The translations under genes and the position numbers were made by a program. Shown piece by piece: positions 21,656-31,112 of a DNA stretch of 64,000 nucleotides. The notes beneath the pieces were generated by a model. It was not told where the DNA came from. It was given only the letters and a program-made list of their open reading frames with translations, and made no database searches. Origin of the DNA: Sepiola atlantica (lineage: Eukaryota; Mollusca; Cephalopoda; Sepiida; Sepiolidae); NCBI GenBank assembly GCA_963556195.1, contig OY744519.1, positions 107,383,500-107,447,499 on the forward strand, in the 5' to 3' direction. Position 1 is the stretch's first letter. The number at the start of each line of letters is the position of its first letter.

Positions 21656-21656
21656 A
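20844..21656 (-). mobile_element. Non-autonomous Helitron (813 bp)
   Basis: Minus strand: host A, then TCTTATATATATAT... at 21656, and at the other end CCTGGGCAACACCGGGTAGC, TCTGCTAG, host T at 20843. Both ends follow Helitron rules (A|TC...hairpin...CTAG|T). Inside are two (TA)n runs (21209-21263, 21612-21653) and a direct repeat of an ATTTGAATCAAAG-type segment (about 21270 and 21395). No protein coding. Confidence 0.8.
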
Positions 21657-21784
21657 TTAAAGTTTTCATTTATTAGAGGTCCAATATTGTGTTCATCGCT
21701 ATACTTGATCTGCTGAACATATTTGTATGTTTTAGTATATGAGCTCTTTAAGCTTCCTCACTTTCCAGTGTCTATCTCAACTTT

Positions 21785-22365
21785 ATACTAATAAGTGACT
21801 ACTTACCAAGGCCAAAGGACACTCGAGGATAAGGTTTAACGAGATTGTTGGTTGGATGATGAACAATACTACGAGGGGATTGAAACGATGGGTAGAATGT
21901 GCAGAATTTATTATTTAAGAGGATTACTTGACAGGTATTCTTTGACATTTGACTTGAAAACAACCATGTTGTTGTAGTTAGCTGGGAAGCAGCTGCGCAG
22001 TATTGTGTTCCACAGATGAAAAGTTCTTTGAAAGAAACTCTGTTCATGGAAGTTCTATTTGGTTTTAGGTGCACAGAGGAAGAAAGGAAATTTCATTATA
22101 GTAGTTGTAGCTAGACTAGTAGACGAGTTCTTGCTGTGAATGTTTTACAGAGGTGAACTAGAAAATTGAGCCCAGTCGAGCACCTACCATTAAAGTAGCG
22201 ATAGATCTTCTGTGAGAAATAGGCTGTAGGGAAGAGAAGGTATCATCTCCCACTAGATTATGAAATCGATTTTATACTCTGTCAAGGCAAGAAAGAGTTT
22301 TGTGAGTGGCACTTCCCCAGATGCGGCAACAGTACTCCATCGTAGGGCGTATCTGACTCTTCAAC
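21785..22365 (-). mobile_element. LINE 3' end (RT C-terminus and 3' UTR)
   Basis: Minus strand, from the 3' end: TAATAAGTGACT-type tail, the conserved AAACCTTATCCTCGAGTG and TTGGCCTTGG box, then coding marks SFKELFIC, NRTSMNRVSFKE and upstream ITL/LQPISHR-type sequence. The same 3' end recurs at 43800, 48040, 49800, 54440, 57050, 59920 and 61920, identifying one abundant LINE family. Frameshifted. Confidence 0.75.
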
Positions 22366-22385
22366 ATTCTATGACAGTTCCTGAT

Positions 22386-22428
22386 TTTCGATACAAAGCA
22401 CCTGAAGAAAGCCGAAAGGGGAAAACGT
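22386..22428 (+). ncRNA. Degenerate hammerhead-like core
   Basis: CACCTGAAGA, AAGCCGAAAGGGG, AAAACGTC, TG. The order CTGAAGA, small hairpin, AAAC-GTC resembles a hammerhead, but GAAA is altered and stem I does not pair. Related to 25262-25316 and 25945-26012. Confidence 0.25.
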
Positions 22429-22835
22429 CTGAAAAGTTGTAATAACAACAAAGATAAGGGATCCAGTTTTAAAAAAATGTAAAGAATGAAATATTTCTAA
22501 ATAAAGACAATTAACAAATAGATGTGCTCTCCAGAAAAAAAGGCAATATTGTTGCGCTGGTCAGCCATGTTTTTTTTCACCATGTGATCGGTGTCGGTTG
22601 TGATAAATAATAAGAAAAAATTGAATTCAGATTCTTTTTATTTCATCTGAGTTCAGAAAATATTGGCGGCCATATATTTATATACCCCCTCCATCCACTT
22701 CGAGTGGAGAGTCGGAAGTGACAACTTTACACGTTTTGTCGTGTTGAAGTAAAAAACAAAACAAAAAAAAAAACAAAGAGTTATTTTCTAGAGAGAAACA
22801 CGTGTACTCATAATTTTTTATTCTTATATATCTAC

Positions 22836-22862
22836 CCGGCGTTGCCCGGAGTGGAGTAAAAT
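22836..22862 (-). mobile_element. Degenerate Helitron 3' hairpin
   Basis: Minus strand CTCCGGGCAACGCCGGGTAG resembles the hairpin before CTAG in the Helitrons here, but the terminal CTAG|T is replaced by ATATATAAG. Confidence 0.35.
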
Positions 22863-22892
22863 TAGTCTAGTGTTTAATTTTTATTTGTTTGC

Positions 22893-22966
22893 ACAATTAA
22901 AATTTTATTTCTTTTTCTGTATAAGTTTAATAACTTATACAGAAAAAGAAATAAAATTTTAATTGT
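22893..22966. repeat. Perfect 74-bp palindrome (35-bp arms, 4-nt loop)
   Basis: Arm 22893-22927 (starts ACAATTAAAATTTTATTTCT) is exactly reverse-complemented at 22932-22966 around TAAT. No mismatch in 35 bp, unlike the other foldbacks here. Confidence 0.95.
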
Positions 22967-24606
22967 AAAGTAGTCAACTCCTATTATATTCCTCAATTTG
23001 AAATCTGAGTTATTCCCTTTTACATTATTTGAGTCATGCTTATGCTTGACGGTATTGTTTACGAATGATGTGTCACGTGACCTTTTTCGACATCAAAATT
23101 CAAAAGTATACAGATATTATTTATTTGTTTCCATGACCAATTTCCGGATTGGCATTGCCATTTTAAAGAAAAAGAAGACAAAACTCTGAAATCTATCAGA
23201 AGTCTATTAAAGTCTTTTTATATTACTGACATAAGCTGATTTTCATCTTTTGGTTGATTATTAAAAAAAAAATCATATTACCAGTGGACTAAGTAATCTT
23301 TTAAATAAATTGTAGTGAAGTTGTGGCAGACGTGATGATCCTGGATCAGGATCAAGCGGTCGAAGTAGTCCGACTTGCCTCCCACCTCCCCCCGCCATAA
23401 AAGGGCTCGTCTTTACCTGGCAATTTGAAGATTAGAGAAATGTTTAAATCATAAGTTGCAAGTGAGGATTCGAACACTGTCCCATTGATTACGAATACCG
23501 ACGTTAGCAGAGACGACTTGTGGTGTCTTTATTTTAACATCCAGACAACGTAGTCATGAAAATCAAGTTGGTTTGCATATGTCAGATTTAAGTTAATAAA
23601 AGAAAGAACATAGTTCACATTTAGGGGGGGGGATTAATCTGAACTTGAGGTTGTGAACAACAGAAGACAGAAAAGGGAAGGGAGAGAAAACGTCAGTGAG
23701 CTGTGAGCCGGATTATTTTTGACTGAGGCAACAAGTCGATTATTTTCATTTAATTCCATGAAATTTATCTTCAACGGTCCCATTGAAGTCAAAGTGAAAA
23801 CTCTCCCCTGCAGGACTTTCAAACCCACTTTTTTAGAGGTACATTTTATATTGCTGATTACATGGTAGAACAATAACAAATGAAAATTTGCTAGTCACAA
23901 GTGGTCAGCTTAAATGCTATTTAGGTCCAATTTTTTTTAATTCGACAAGATAACTTTATATGTTAGATAATATTTTCGATTCTGAGTTTAGATTTTTGGC
24001 CGAGACAATATCACTGATTTTGAAGTTGGTAATATTTGCTAGTTTTGTTGACCTTAGAATTGTATATATATGGAGCCACTGCTAAAAATGCGCTTGCACT
24101 TTGCCATATAACAAAAAAAAATCCCCAAGGAGGCGGGGGGGGGGACATACAGAACCTTCTCTATCCACAACACTGATCTATGCCTTCTCCTACATGCACA
24201 CCCGAAACAAATGGAGCCCAGGATCTGCCATCGATATCGTTGTAATTTGTTGCAGTGTTTTGTTTTTGTTTTCGTTTTTTTGTTACTGACCGAATAGAAG
24301 TCATTTTTATATTTAAAACAAATAGATGAAACTGAAGATTACTTCAAAAAGACAAAAATAGCTTGACTTTGGAATATTTCTACAAATAAAAAGGGAAAAT
24401 ATTTATCGCCATTTTGAAATTAATGCAACCGTTCAGAGTTTGATATCCAATTGATTATGATAAACAATGTATGGAATTGTTTAAAAATCGATATTTCCGC
24501 AATTTGTAATCCTCTCTTAAAATAACCCTTCTCCACATGAGGTGCAATTCATCCGTACCTGATTTAAAAATTTAATTTTTTTGATACTGTATCAATTTCA
24601 GCCATC

Positions 24607-24609
<3 letters not shown>
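22967..24609. other. No gene seen
   Basis: AT-rich sequence. A possible B-box-like minus-strand GTTCGAATCC near 23470 is too weak to call. Confidence 0.5.

Positions 24610-24653
<44 letters not shown>
24610..24653. repeat. (GT)22 microsatellite
   Basis: Pure GT run of about 44 nt. Confidence 0.95.
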
Positions 24654-24656
<3 letters not shown>

Positions 24657-24688
24657 GAAGAGCTGCAAAATAGGCTGTGGATTAAAAA

Positions 24689-24872
24689 ATACATTTACAC
24701 CCAGCCATCTCTAGTAAGGGAGATAACTGGCTCCTACTCCTAATGTAAATGCACGGCTCTTTATAAAATAATAGAGCATGCTAGCCAGCCGATAATGCGA
24801 ATATATAAGTATTATAGATGATCTTACTTCACGACGGAGGTCGATAGCATAGGAGTAAGAGTTCTCGGCGCC
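24689..24872. repeat. Dispersed ~175-bp repeat, copy 2
   Basis: Same family and orientation as 18951-19135; ends GATAGCATAGGAGTAAGAG. Confidence 0.7.
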
Positions 24873-24973
24873 TAAAAAAGCGGTTACGTTTAGAATCTCA
24901 GCTTGAAGACCAAACCTGTTCTAATCACACTAAAGAGCCGCAACACAAGCTGTCTGTGGATGAACACGCACAT

Positions 24974-25024
24974 ATGAGAAAGAGAGAGAGAGAGAGGCGG
25001 AGAGAGACAGAGACAGAGAGAGAG
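24974..25024. repeat. (GA)n-rich microsatellite
   Basis: GAGA-rich run with a few interruptions. Confidence 0.9.
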
Positions 25025-25261
25025 AATTTTAAAAACATCTAGACTTCCCTTGCCAATCCAAGGAAGTTTGAGATACATGACGTTTAGCAGGACCCAATTG
25101 CCAGACTCTAAAGTAAATAAAGAATTTGCCCAAACTAATTTTGTTGCTTTTCTTCAGCTTTCGGCTAACTTTAGTCATCTTCTGAGAGAATTGTAAACAT
25201 ACGCATATACTACTTATTTGGATTATTTGGGCTACTATTCTCATCTTGGTTGTTATTTTTA

Positions 25262-25316
25262 CAACGTTTTGGCCGATGTAACCTCCGCCCTCTCTCAGGT
25301 GCATCTGTAGTGTACT
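25262..25316 (-). mobile_element. Repeat with degenerate hammerhead-like motif, copy 1
   Basis: Pairs with 25945-26012. Upstream both share TATTTGGATTATT, GGACTACTAT and CATCTTGGTT (plus strand). On the minus strand: CACCTGAGAGAGGGCG...TCGGCC, AAAACGTTG. CTGA and AAAACGTT match a hammerhead layout only loosely. Confidence 0.35.
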
Positions 25317-25327
25317 AGTAAGTAGGT

Positions 25328-25412
25328 ATGCAAGACAAGCAAACACGAAAAAAATACTAGCTTGTATAAGCTACTCTCTTTCTTTCTCTGTTCGTTCAGA
25401 TTACTCTTTCCT
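25328..25412. repeat. Dispersed repeat, copy 1
   Basis: ATACTAGCTTGTATAAGCTA, CTCTCTTTCTTTCTC, GTTCGTTC also occurs at 36893-36985, nearly identical over about 85 bp. Confidence 0.75.
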
Positions 25413-25944
25413 CTTTTTTCGTTGTCTGCTTCTTCCTTCTGCATCAAGTGGAAATGGGATGCGCTCAAATCAATTGTTCATTCTGACATCCATACAAACA
25501 CAACGTGAGATTCCAAAATAAAAACATTTAACTCGCATGTAAGTGTGAACTTGCAAATTTTAAAATAATGGGAAGGATTCCCGCTTGTTTGAAACAAATT
25601 CTTTTCGAGCCTATACGAACTAGCTGATCCCAATATAACTAGTTGCTTACTAACAAAAATAAAACAGTTCTCCTGGACACGGTACACGGAGATGACAAAA
25701 ACACAAGAACAACAACGCACCCAACAAAAAGAAACAACGTATCCAAGAAACACGATTTAAGCCATACTGAAAATCCCTTATCTGCTACTACTACTCTCTC
25801 TACAATTACAGCCCATTGGAATAGGCAAAGACACACACACACACAAAATGGAACTCTGAACAAACGCATACATATTCCTGAGGCTCATGTCTTCTATAGT
25901 CTGTTTTATTTGGATTATTCGGACTACTATCCTCATCTTGGTTA

Positions 25945-26012
25945 TATTTTTAACAATGTTTCAGCTGATGGAAACTTCAACTTTCTTCAGGTGCATCTTT
26001 TCAAACTCGGGA
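25945..26012 (-). mobile_element. Repeat with degenerate hammerhead-like motif, copy 2
   Basis: Minus strand: CACCTGAAGA, AAGTT...AGCT, GAAAC, ATTGTT. CTGAAGA and GAAAC bracket a pairable stem (AGTT/AGCT with one wobble); no GTC follows. It lies about 150 nt downstream of the tRNA-like head at 26146-26225 on the same strand. Confidence 0.35.
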
Positions 26013-26145
26013 ACCTATACGGAATTTTGAACTGAACTCTTTATTTAATCCATTGAGGAAGATTGTTCTCGTTCTGTCAGCCATGAGTGGGTAGAATTGT
26101 TACTTAATTATTACGTTATTCTTAGTTAGTATCGTCTATAGTAAG

Positions 26146-26225
26146 GATTGAACATAAACCTCCAGAACACTGTCACTTAGAACTGATTGTTAGTCAACAT
26201 CATTATCCATTGCTCCACGAATCCA
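26146..26225 (-). mobile_element. tRNA-like SINE head (candidate)
   Basis: Minus strand TGGAGCAATGGATAATGATG (A-box-like), GTTCTGGAGGTTTATGTTCA, ATCCTTA (B-box-like). Confidence 0.4.
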
Positions 26226-26795
26226 CATAAAAATATTTTTACACTTGACCTTGCATTCTTATATACGTAAAGTTACTATACAAAGCAAAATGATAACAAA
26301 AGGATACAATAAAATACGGAATGAATCAAGGGGGGCAGATATTTAATAAAACAATCTTTTAAAATATTTTATGCAAATTAGATGTAGCTTCGATCCTATA
26401 TAAGCGTTTAAAACGATATTTTAAAAGCGATATTTTAGTTAAATATTTTTAAATTATGAAGTAAAGTCAGTCTTTTTATCATTTCTTTGTCATCGATAAC
26501 TTCCTTTCTACAAAATCAATATCTGATTCTGGTCTGGCAGTTTTTCTTGTAGACCGTTGCAGCATGCTGTTAAAAAAGAATAAAATCTAATTCGATTTAA
26601 TTCCTTCCCAAAAATATTTGTACAGATCAGAATTATTTTTAAATGACCACCATCTAAATAAAAAAGGAGGATGTAACTCTGCATTTGTCAATACTGAGTT
26701 ACTTCCCTTTGATTGGAACAAAATATTTTGGAAAAAAAACGGCTTAGCTTAAAGAAAGAAAATCAAAACAGATTGCAAGTAATTACACTACCTAG

Positions 26796-26820
26796 GCAAT
26801 GCCGGCTAAGAACACCTAGT
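26796..26820 (+). mobile_element. Helitron-like 3' terminus
   Basis: CTAGGCAATGCCGGCTAAGA, ACACCTAG followed by T: hairpin then CTAG|T. The 5' end may be near 26257 (TCTTATATACG), unproven. Confidence 0.4.
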
Positions 26821-28078
26821 TTAAGATAATACTTTCTGTTTTAATTAGAAATGTAGGTACTTCTACAGTTGGGGATCCATATCGACCTGAATGTTTTCAA
26901 TTGCAATTTACAAAACAAACCAGAAATGGTCGAAGCAGTTTACGATTAGAAAACCACAAAAAAATATGTAAAATGGCAAGCGACACTAAAGCATACGATT
27001 GCTAAACCAAAATGAATTTAACCACGGTGACAGCAGCTGTTCAGTCTCCTAAATAACTAATCGAATTTTGAAAAAAAAAAATACAAAAAAAAAACAGCCC
27101 CATAGCAAAACCCCAACATTTCTTAAGTCAGGAAAAAAATGAAAAGTTGTTACACCTAATGCTGGTACTAATTGACTGTTCGGCGACGACTCGGCCATTT
27201 CTGGTCTGTTTTGTGTAAATCGCAATCGGAAACATTCGGGCCGATATTGATCCTCAGGTGTCGAAAGACCGAAATATATATGTAATTATTTGGAAAATGT
27301 ATATGTATAAGTGTATATATTTACATAGCTGTTGTCAGCAGAACTGAACTAGCACTGAAGAGCCACATGATAGTACATAAGAATTTATGTTTTTAATATT
27401 GGAAATATATTTCCAACCTTCTGTTATGTATTAAGCTGCTAATATTGTTGATAATATCGTTTACACGGATAATATTACAAGTCAAGCGATTCAACGTGAC
27501 TGAAAATAAGCAAAAAATACCACAGATTAAAAATATGAGATTTACCAAGGATTCGAACCTGTGTCTCAGAAGAAAAACCGCCTAACATTGGCATTGTCTT
27601 TACGACTTGAATAACGAGCCATATGTCCAGAGAAAGCCGAAATTGTACAAACAACAGTGAAGAGTTCGAATGCAAAACGCGATAAATCCAATTAGTTAAA
27701 ATTGTTACCTTACACAATAAAATGTCGAATATATTAAATGTAGACTTTGACTAAAACCTTATTTTGATTGAAATCAAAGAGAAATATGGCGTTATCATAT
27801 TATGTAAAATATGACTTTGAGGTATGGTCGAGTGTTCACATGGAACACTTTTTGTAGTAATAGTTTTGTCATTTTGAAAGTGGCGTTTACCGCGTTTTGC
27901 AGTCGAACTCTTACTCATCCTTTAAGCTTTGCGGCAAATCTTTGTTTAAAATTTTACTAACAATGTAACCATATCTCCTTGCTGCATCAGCAGCGAAATA
28001 CGATGAACGGTTTTATATGTTTTTTAATATTGGAAATTTATTTCCGACAAAGCAAAAATCTCTGATTCCATCTTGTAA
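26821..28078. other. No gene seen; weak tRNA-like motif
   Basis: Minus strand near 27535-27612 has AGGTTCGAATCCTTGG (B-box) with CAATGCCAATGTTAGG upstream; possibly a tRNA-derived SINE. A second copy of a TTGGAAATATATTTCC-type segment occurs near 27397 and 28035. Otherwise nothing. Confidence 0.35.
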
Positions 28079-28475
28079 GACATTTACAGCAAGAACTCGT
28101 TTTGATACTACAGCGAAAAAAAACTTTCCTTTCTTGCTCTGTGTGCCTAGCATCAGGCGAAATTTCTGCAAACAGAGCTTCTTCACTTGAGCTTCCGTCT
28201 GTGGAACGCATTACCACGGGACTGCCTGCAAGCAGACTATAACATAGTCGTCTTAAAATCCAATGTCAACTGATCCTTGTCATGAATCGCATCCACAAGT
28301 AACCAAACTTGATCCATTCCATTAATCATTCTGAATCCTCTCATAATGTTCTTCATCTCTCAACTGACAATCATTTCATCTCATTAACTCTTATCGAGTT
28401 GCTCTTGGCCTTGATAAGTTGTGATCTAATAGTGATAAAAAAACAACAATCTAAAGAGTACCTTGTGAGTCTATG
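28079..28475 (+). mobile_element. LINE 3' end
   Basis: Begins in the C-terminal coding part (TTTACAGCAAGAACTCG, TTGCTCTGTGTGCCTAG, GAACGCATTACCACGGGACT) and ends with the family 3' box (TCATTAACTCTTATCGAGTT, TTGGCCTTGATAAG, TTGTGATCTAATAGTG) and an A run. Frame broken. Confidence 0.75.
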
Positions 28476-28976
28476 TAAGCAAACAAAAACATAGATGAAG
28501 AGAATCATAATTTTACTTATATAGACAGTACCAGGTACCAACACAACAAAAGTAGATACATAGGTATTTACAGCAAGATTTATTGATTGATAGAGAAGAT
28601 AATTGGCCCTTCGAATATTACAGGTGGCTTGGTGCGACTGTGCCATTTTGTTTGGGACCGTGCCGGCGGTTTTTGGCTACGATATTTACATGCAATATTT
28701 AACTTTGCTAAAAGAAACTTTTTTTTTTATCCCAAGAGAAACTACAAGGCGTTGTGGTCGTTAAATTTCATTTAGTTTTTTTTTCTTCTTTTTTTTTTTA
28801 ATGTTTTTAATCATGCTTGAAATTTGGTAAGATTCCAAAATTGATCTCAATCTCTTTTCAAAACTAATCAATATATTTTGTTGTATAATTGATTTTGTTG
28901 TATTTTTGTTCGTTTTCTGACTCTTTATCTCGCTATCTGCACCAATCTATTGTTATCTAAACATCTATCTCTCTTT
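28476..28976. other. No gene seen
   Basis: AT-rich with T runs; nothing recognised. Confidence 0.5.
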
Positions 28977-28989
28977 CACACACACACAT

Positions 28990-29021
<32 letters not shown>

Positions 29022-29049
29022 TTATATATATATATATATATATATATAC
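28977..29049. repeat. (CA)n(TA)n compound microsatellite
   Basis: CA run passing into TA; a shorter TA run lies at about 29129-29148. Confidence 0.95.
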
Positions 29050-29178
29050 AATTAGTTTCCAGTTCTACGCATGATTTTTTGCCAGGCTTAATCGATATTT
29101 GTAACAACCCTTATAATTCACTGCTTAATTATATATATATATATATACTATTTATAAATAAATATTGCATTATTAATA

Positions 29179-29225
29179 CCTACAGACGCTAGCGTTTCAA
29201 GCTTATTGCTCTCATCAGTGCAGGA
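29179..29225 (-). ncRNA. Type I hammerhead ribozyme motif 1
   Basis: Minus strand: CCTGCA, CTGATGA, GAGC-AATAA-GCTT, GAAA, CGCTAGCG, TC, TGTAGG. All invariant core nucleotides are present: CUGANGA, GAAA, and U16.1-C17 before the cleavage site. Stem I pairs CCTGCA with TGTAGG (six pairs, one wobble). Stem II is GAGC/GCTT with a terminal G-U. Stem III is the palindrome CGCTAGCG, too tight for a monomer loop but suited to pairing between two copies, as in dimeric hammerheads of animal retrozymes. Predicted cleavage lies between 29185 and 29184. Confidence 0.75.
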
Positions 29226-29305
29226 AAGTAACAATTTCAGACGGTCGGGAGGCGCGAACCTGGTTCACAGAGTCAACCTAGAATCTGCAAGCAGTCGCCA
29301 TATCC
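29179..29305 (-). mobile_element. tRNA-like, hammerhead-bearing SINE/retrozyme candidate 1
   Basis: Minus strand: ATGGCGACTGCTTGCAGATT (A-box-like), then CCAGGTTCGCGCCTCCC (B-box-like), then about 30 nt later the hammerhead at 29225-29179. The same order, tRNA-like then hammerhead, occurs at 30080-30185 and 39380-39510. The tRNA-like part is diverged, and full element ends and target duplications were not found. Confidence 0.55.
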
Positions 29306-29820
29306 AACGGAAACTGTCACGTAATTAAGGGAAATTAAGATCTATATGTACCTGGAAGCGGGCACAGATAGAAGACTAGTCGAGAGTGTTCGACGAATGT
29401 ATTCGGAACTTTATATATATATTGCAATTTCTTCCCCTTGATTTTAACAATCTTTTTAGTCAATATGGCAGTCGTATGTGGTATTTGATCTTTGTTTTTG
29501 GATACAATATGCATTTTGATGTAAAATTGAGTTTAATGGTAATTACTGAAGTATTTATTGAAGACTTTTCTTGTGATTTAGCTATGTTTTTGGTGAAATT
29601 TTGAACTATTTTAGATTTTGAATATGTTTGTTTTATATCGCACTTACGATATTTCTGATTTGAAAAAACTTTGTTTGATTTTGATGAGAATAAGCATTAA
29701 TAATTTTTATGAGTCATTATCCAAATTAAAATAAATGTTGTATTGAAAAAGTTGTAAATAACCATAATACATTTGTGTATGTTCTTTATTGGTAACTTGA
29801 TTTGAAAAATGATTAATCGC

Positions 29821-29822
<2 letters not shown>
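29306..29822. other. AT-rich sequence, no gene seen
   Basis: Nothing recognised. Confidence 0.5.

Positions 29823-29869
<47 letters not shown>
29823..29869. repeat. (TA)n microsatellite
   Basis: Pure TA run. Confidence 0.95.
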
Positions 29870-29870
<1 letters not shown>

Positions 29871-30018
29871 ACTTCTTTTTCTTTTTATATTTTGCTGCTG
29901 ATATTTGCATGTTGTTGATTGATCTTTATAGTTATCTCATTGAGGATTTTCTATATGATCTAAATTTAGGGTTTATATGCATATACTTATGTGTATGTAG
30001 GTGTATTGTATATATATA

Positions 30019-30263
30019 TAATTATTTCCACAATCAGACAATGCCGCAGCCCACAACCTATGAAACAAACAAACCGGAAGTCCTAGACTCGAGTTTCGCC
30101 CTACTTTGGGCTCATCAGCAGAACACACCCGACCTGAGGATTCGAAACCCGAGTCACTTGCATGCCAAGCGAGTACTCTGCCACCTGAGTCTAGGACTTC
30201 CGGTTTGTTTCTTTCAAAGGTTGTGGGCTGCAGCGTTGTCTGATTGTGAAAATAATTATATAT
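30019..30263 (-). mobile_element. Palindromic element with tRNA-like and hammerhead segments
   Basis: Arms 30019-30093 and 30189-30263 are near-perfect inverted repeats (ATAATTATTTCCACAATCAG, ACAATGCCGCAGCCCACAAC, AAACCGGAAGTCCTAGACTC). The loop, minus strand, holds GGTGGCAGAGTACTCGCTTG (A-box-like), GGGTTTCGAATCCT (B-box, about 30133-30145), then the hammerhead. The duplicated arm starts right at the hammerhead cleavage region. Confidence 0.65.
30080..30124 (-). ncRNA. Type I hammerhead ribozyme motif 2
   Basis: Minus strand: GTTCTG, CTGATGA, GCCC-AAAGTA-GGGC, GAAA, CTCGAG, TC, TAGGAC. Core complete. Stem II is four perfect G-C pairs with a 6-nt loop. Stem I pairs GTTCTG with TAGGAC (six pairs, two wobbles). 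Stem III is the palindrome CTCGAG followed by T16.1-C17. Predicted cleavage lies between 30086 and 30085. Compared with motif 1 all three stems differ in sequence yet still pair, which argues for conserved structure over chance. It could also pair with the other palindrome arm, so the in vivo fold is uncertain. Confidence 0.8.
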
Positions 30264-30276
30264 ATCATCTCACATT

Positions 30277-30278
<2 letters not shown>

Positions 30279-30325
<47 letters not shown>

Positions 30326-30350
30326 GGCCTTTTTCTGAAAAAGTAATAAT

Positions 30351-30417
<67 letters not shown>
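30279..30417. repeat. Two (TA)n microsatellites
   Basis: 30279-30323 and 30350-30417, separated by a short unique segment. Confidence 0.95.
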
Positions 30418-30608
30418 GTGTGTAAGTATAGATAAGAATAACCTAATACACAAAGAACAAACTAAATAGAACAGAAAAAATGAACACAGAATCATGCTTC
30501 TTTTGATTTAATACTTCGTTTCAGTTATGAAACTTTATCTAAAATGAAATGTCAAATGAATAGAAACATGATTCTGTGTTCATTTAACCTGCCCTATTTA
30601 GTTCTATA

Positions 30609-30677
30609 TACAGCATAATCACATTGACACACTGGTTCTTGTTAAGTCACCAAAGTTAAGCGACTTTGATTCTGTTA
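30609..30677 (+). mobile_element. 5S rRNA-derived repeat, copy 3 (truncated)
   Basis: First ~65 nt only: CATAATCACATTGACACACT, GGTTCTTGTTAAGTCACCAA, AGTTAAGCGACTTTGATTCT. Shares the ATAATCA start with the other two copies. It abuts the LTR-element leader at 30680. Confidence 0.65.
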
Positions 30678-30679
30678 AA

Positions 30680-31112
30680 TAACATGGACCAACGTTCCAC
30701 AAAAGAAACTTGCGAATCAGAATCAAACATTCGTTTTGTAGGAAGAATTTTATCAACTGTTTGAATAAATCCTCGCCGCCAGTGTGGTAAAATGTATATC
30801 TCAAATCCTTGTCGCCAGTCTTGTGGTATTGCAGGGCCGGTAATAATGAAGACAAACACAGTGGTATAATTAACAAAAGTTTATTAACAAAAGTATGTTA
30901 CAGAAGTATGAGTCATAATTCTGGGGTCATAACTGCCACCAATGGCTGCCACGACGTTTAGTCGTAACTGTATTTATTGTGCCCGGATGTCCATTTATTC
31001 CTGAAGTAGGTAGATCAGCTTACACCATAATATTCACCAAAAAGATTTGAGAAACGGACTCGCTATACTTTATATATTAGATAACTTTGTGGTTTCTGCA
31101 TTTGCGCTGACA
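30680..31112 (-). mobile_element. LTR retrotransposon 5' LTR, primer-binding site and leader
   Basis: Minus strand: an LTR candidate from TGTCAGCG (31112) to ACCACA (30822) contains AATAAACTTTTGTTAAT, a plausible poly(A) signal. Four nucleotides later comes TGGCGACAAGGATT, a primer-binding site complementary to a tRNA-Ser-type 3' end, as in Mag-clade Gypsy elements. A second similar motif, TGGCGGCGAGGATT, follows about 35 nt downstream. No gag/pol remains. The second LTR was not seen. Confidence 0.55.

Noticed and set aside
23440..23530. tRNA gene or SINE on the minus strand
   Set aside because: Only a B-box-like GTTCGAATCC; no A-box or cloverleaf pairing seen.
30265..30495. Tyr/Ile-repeat peptides
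   Set aside because: Translation of (TA)n microsatellites; the same applies at 21155-21364, 29707-29910, 39547-39849 and 49184-49534.
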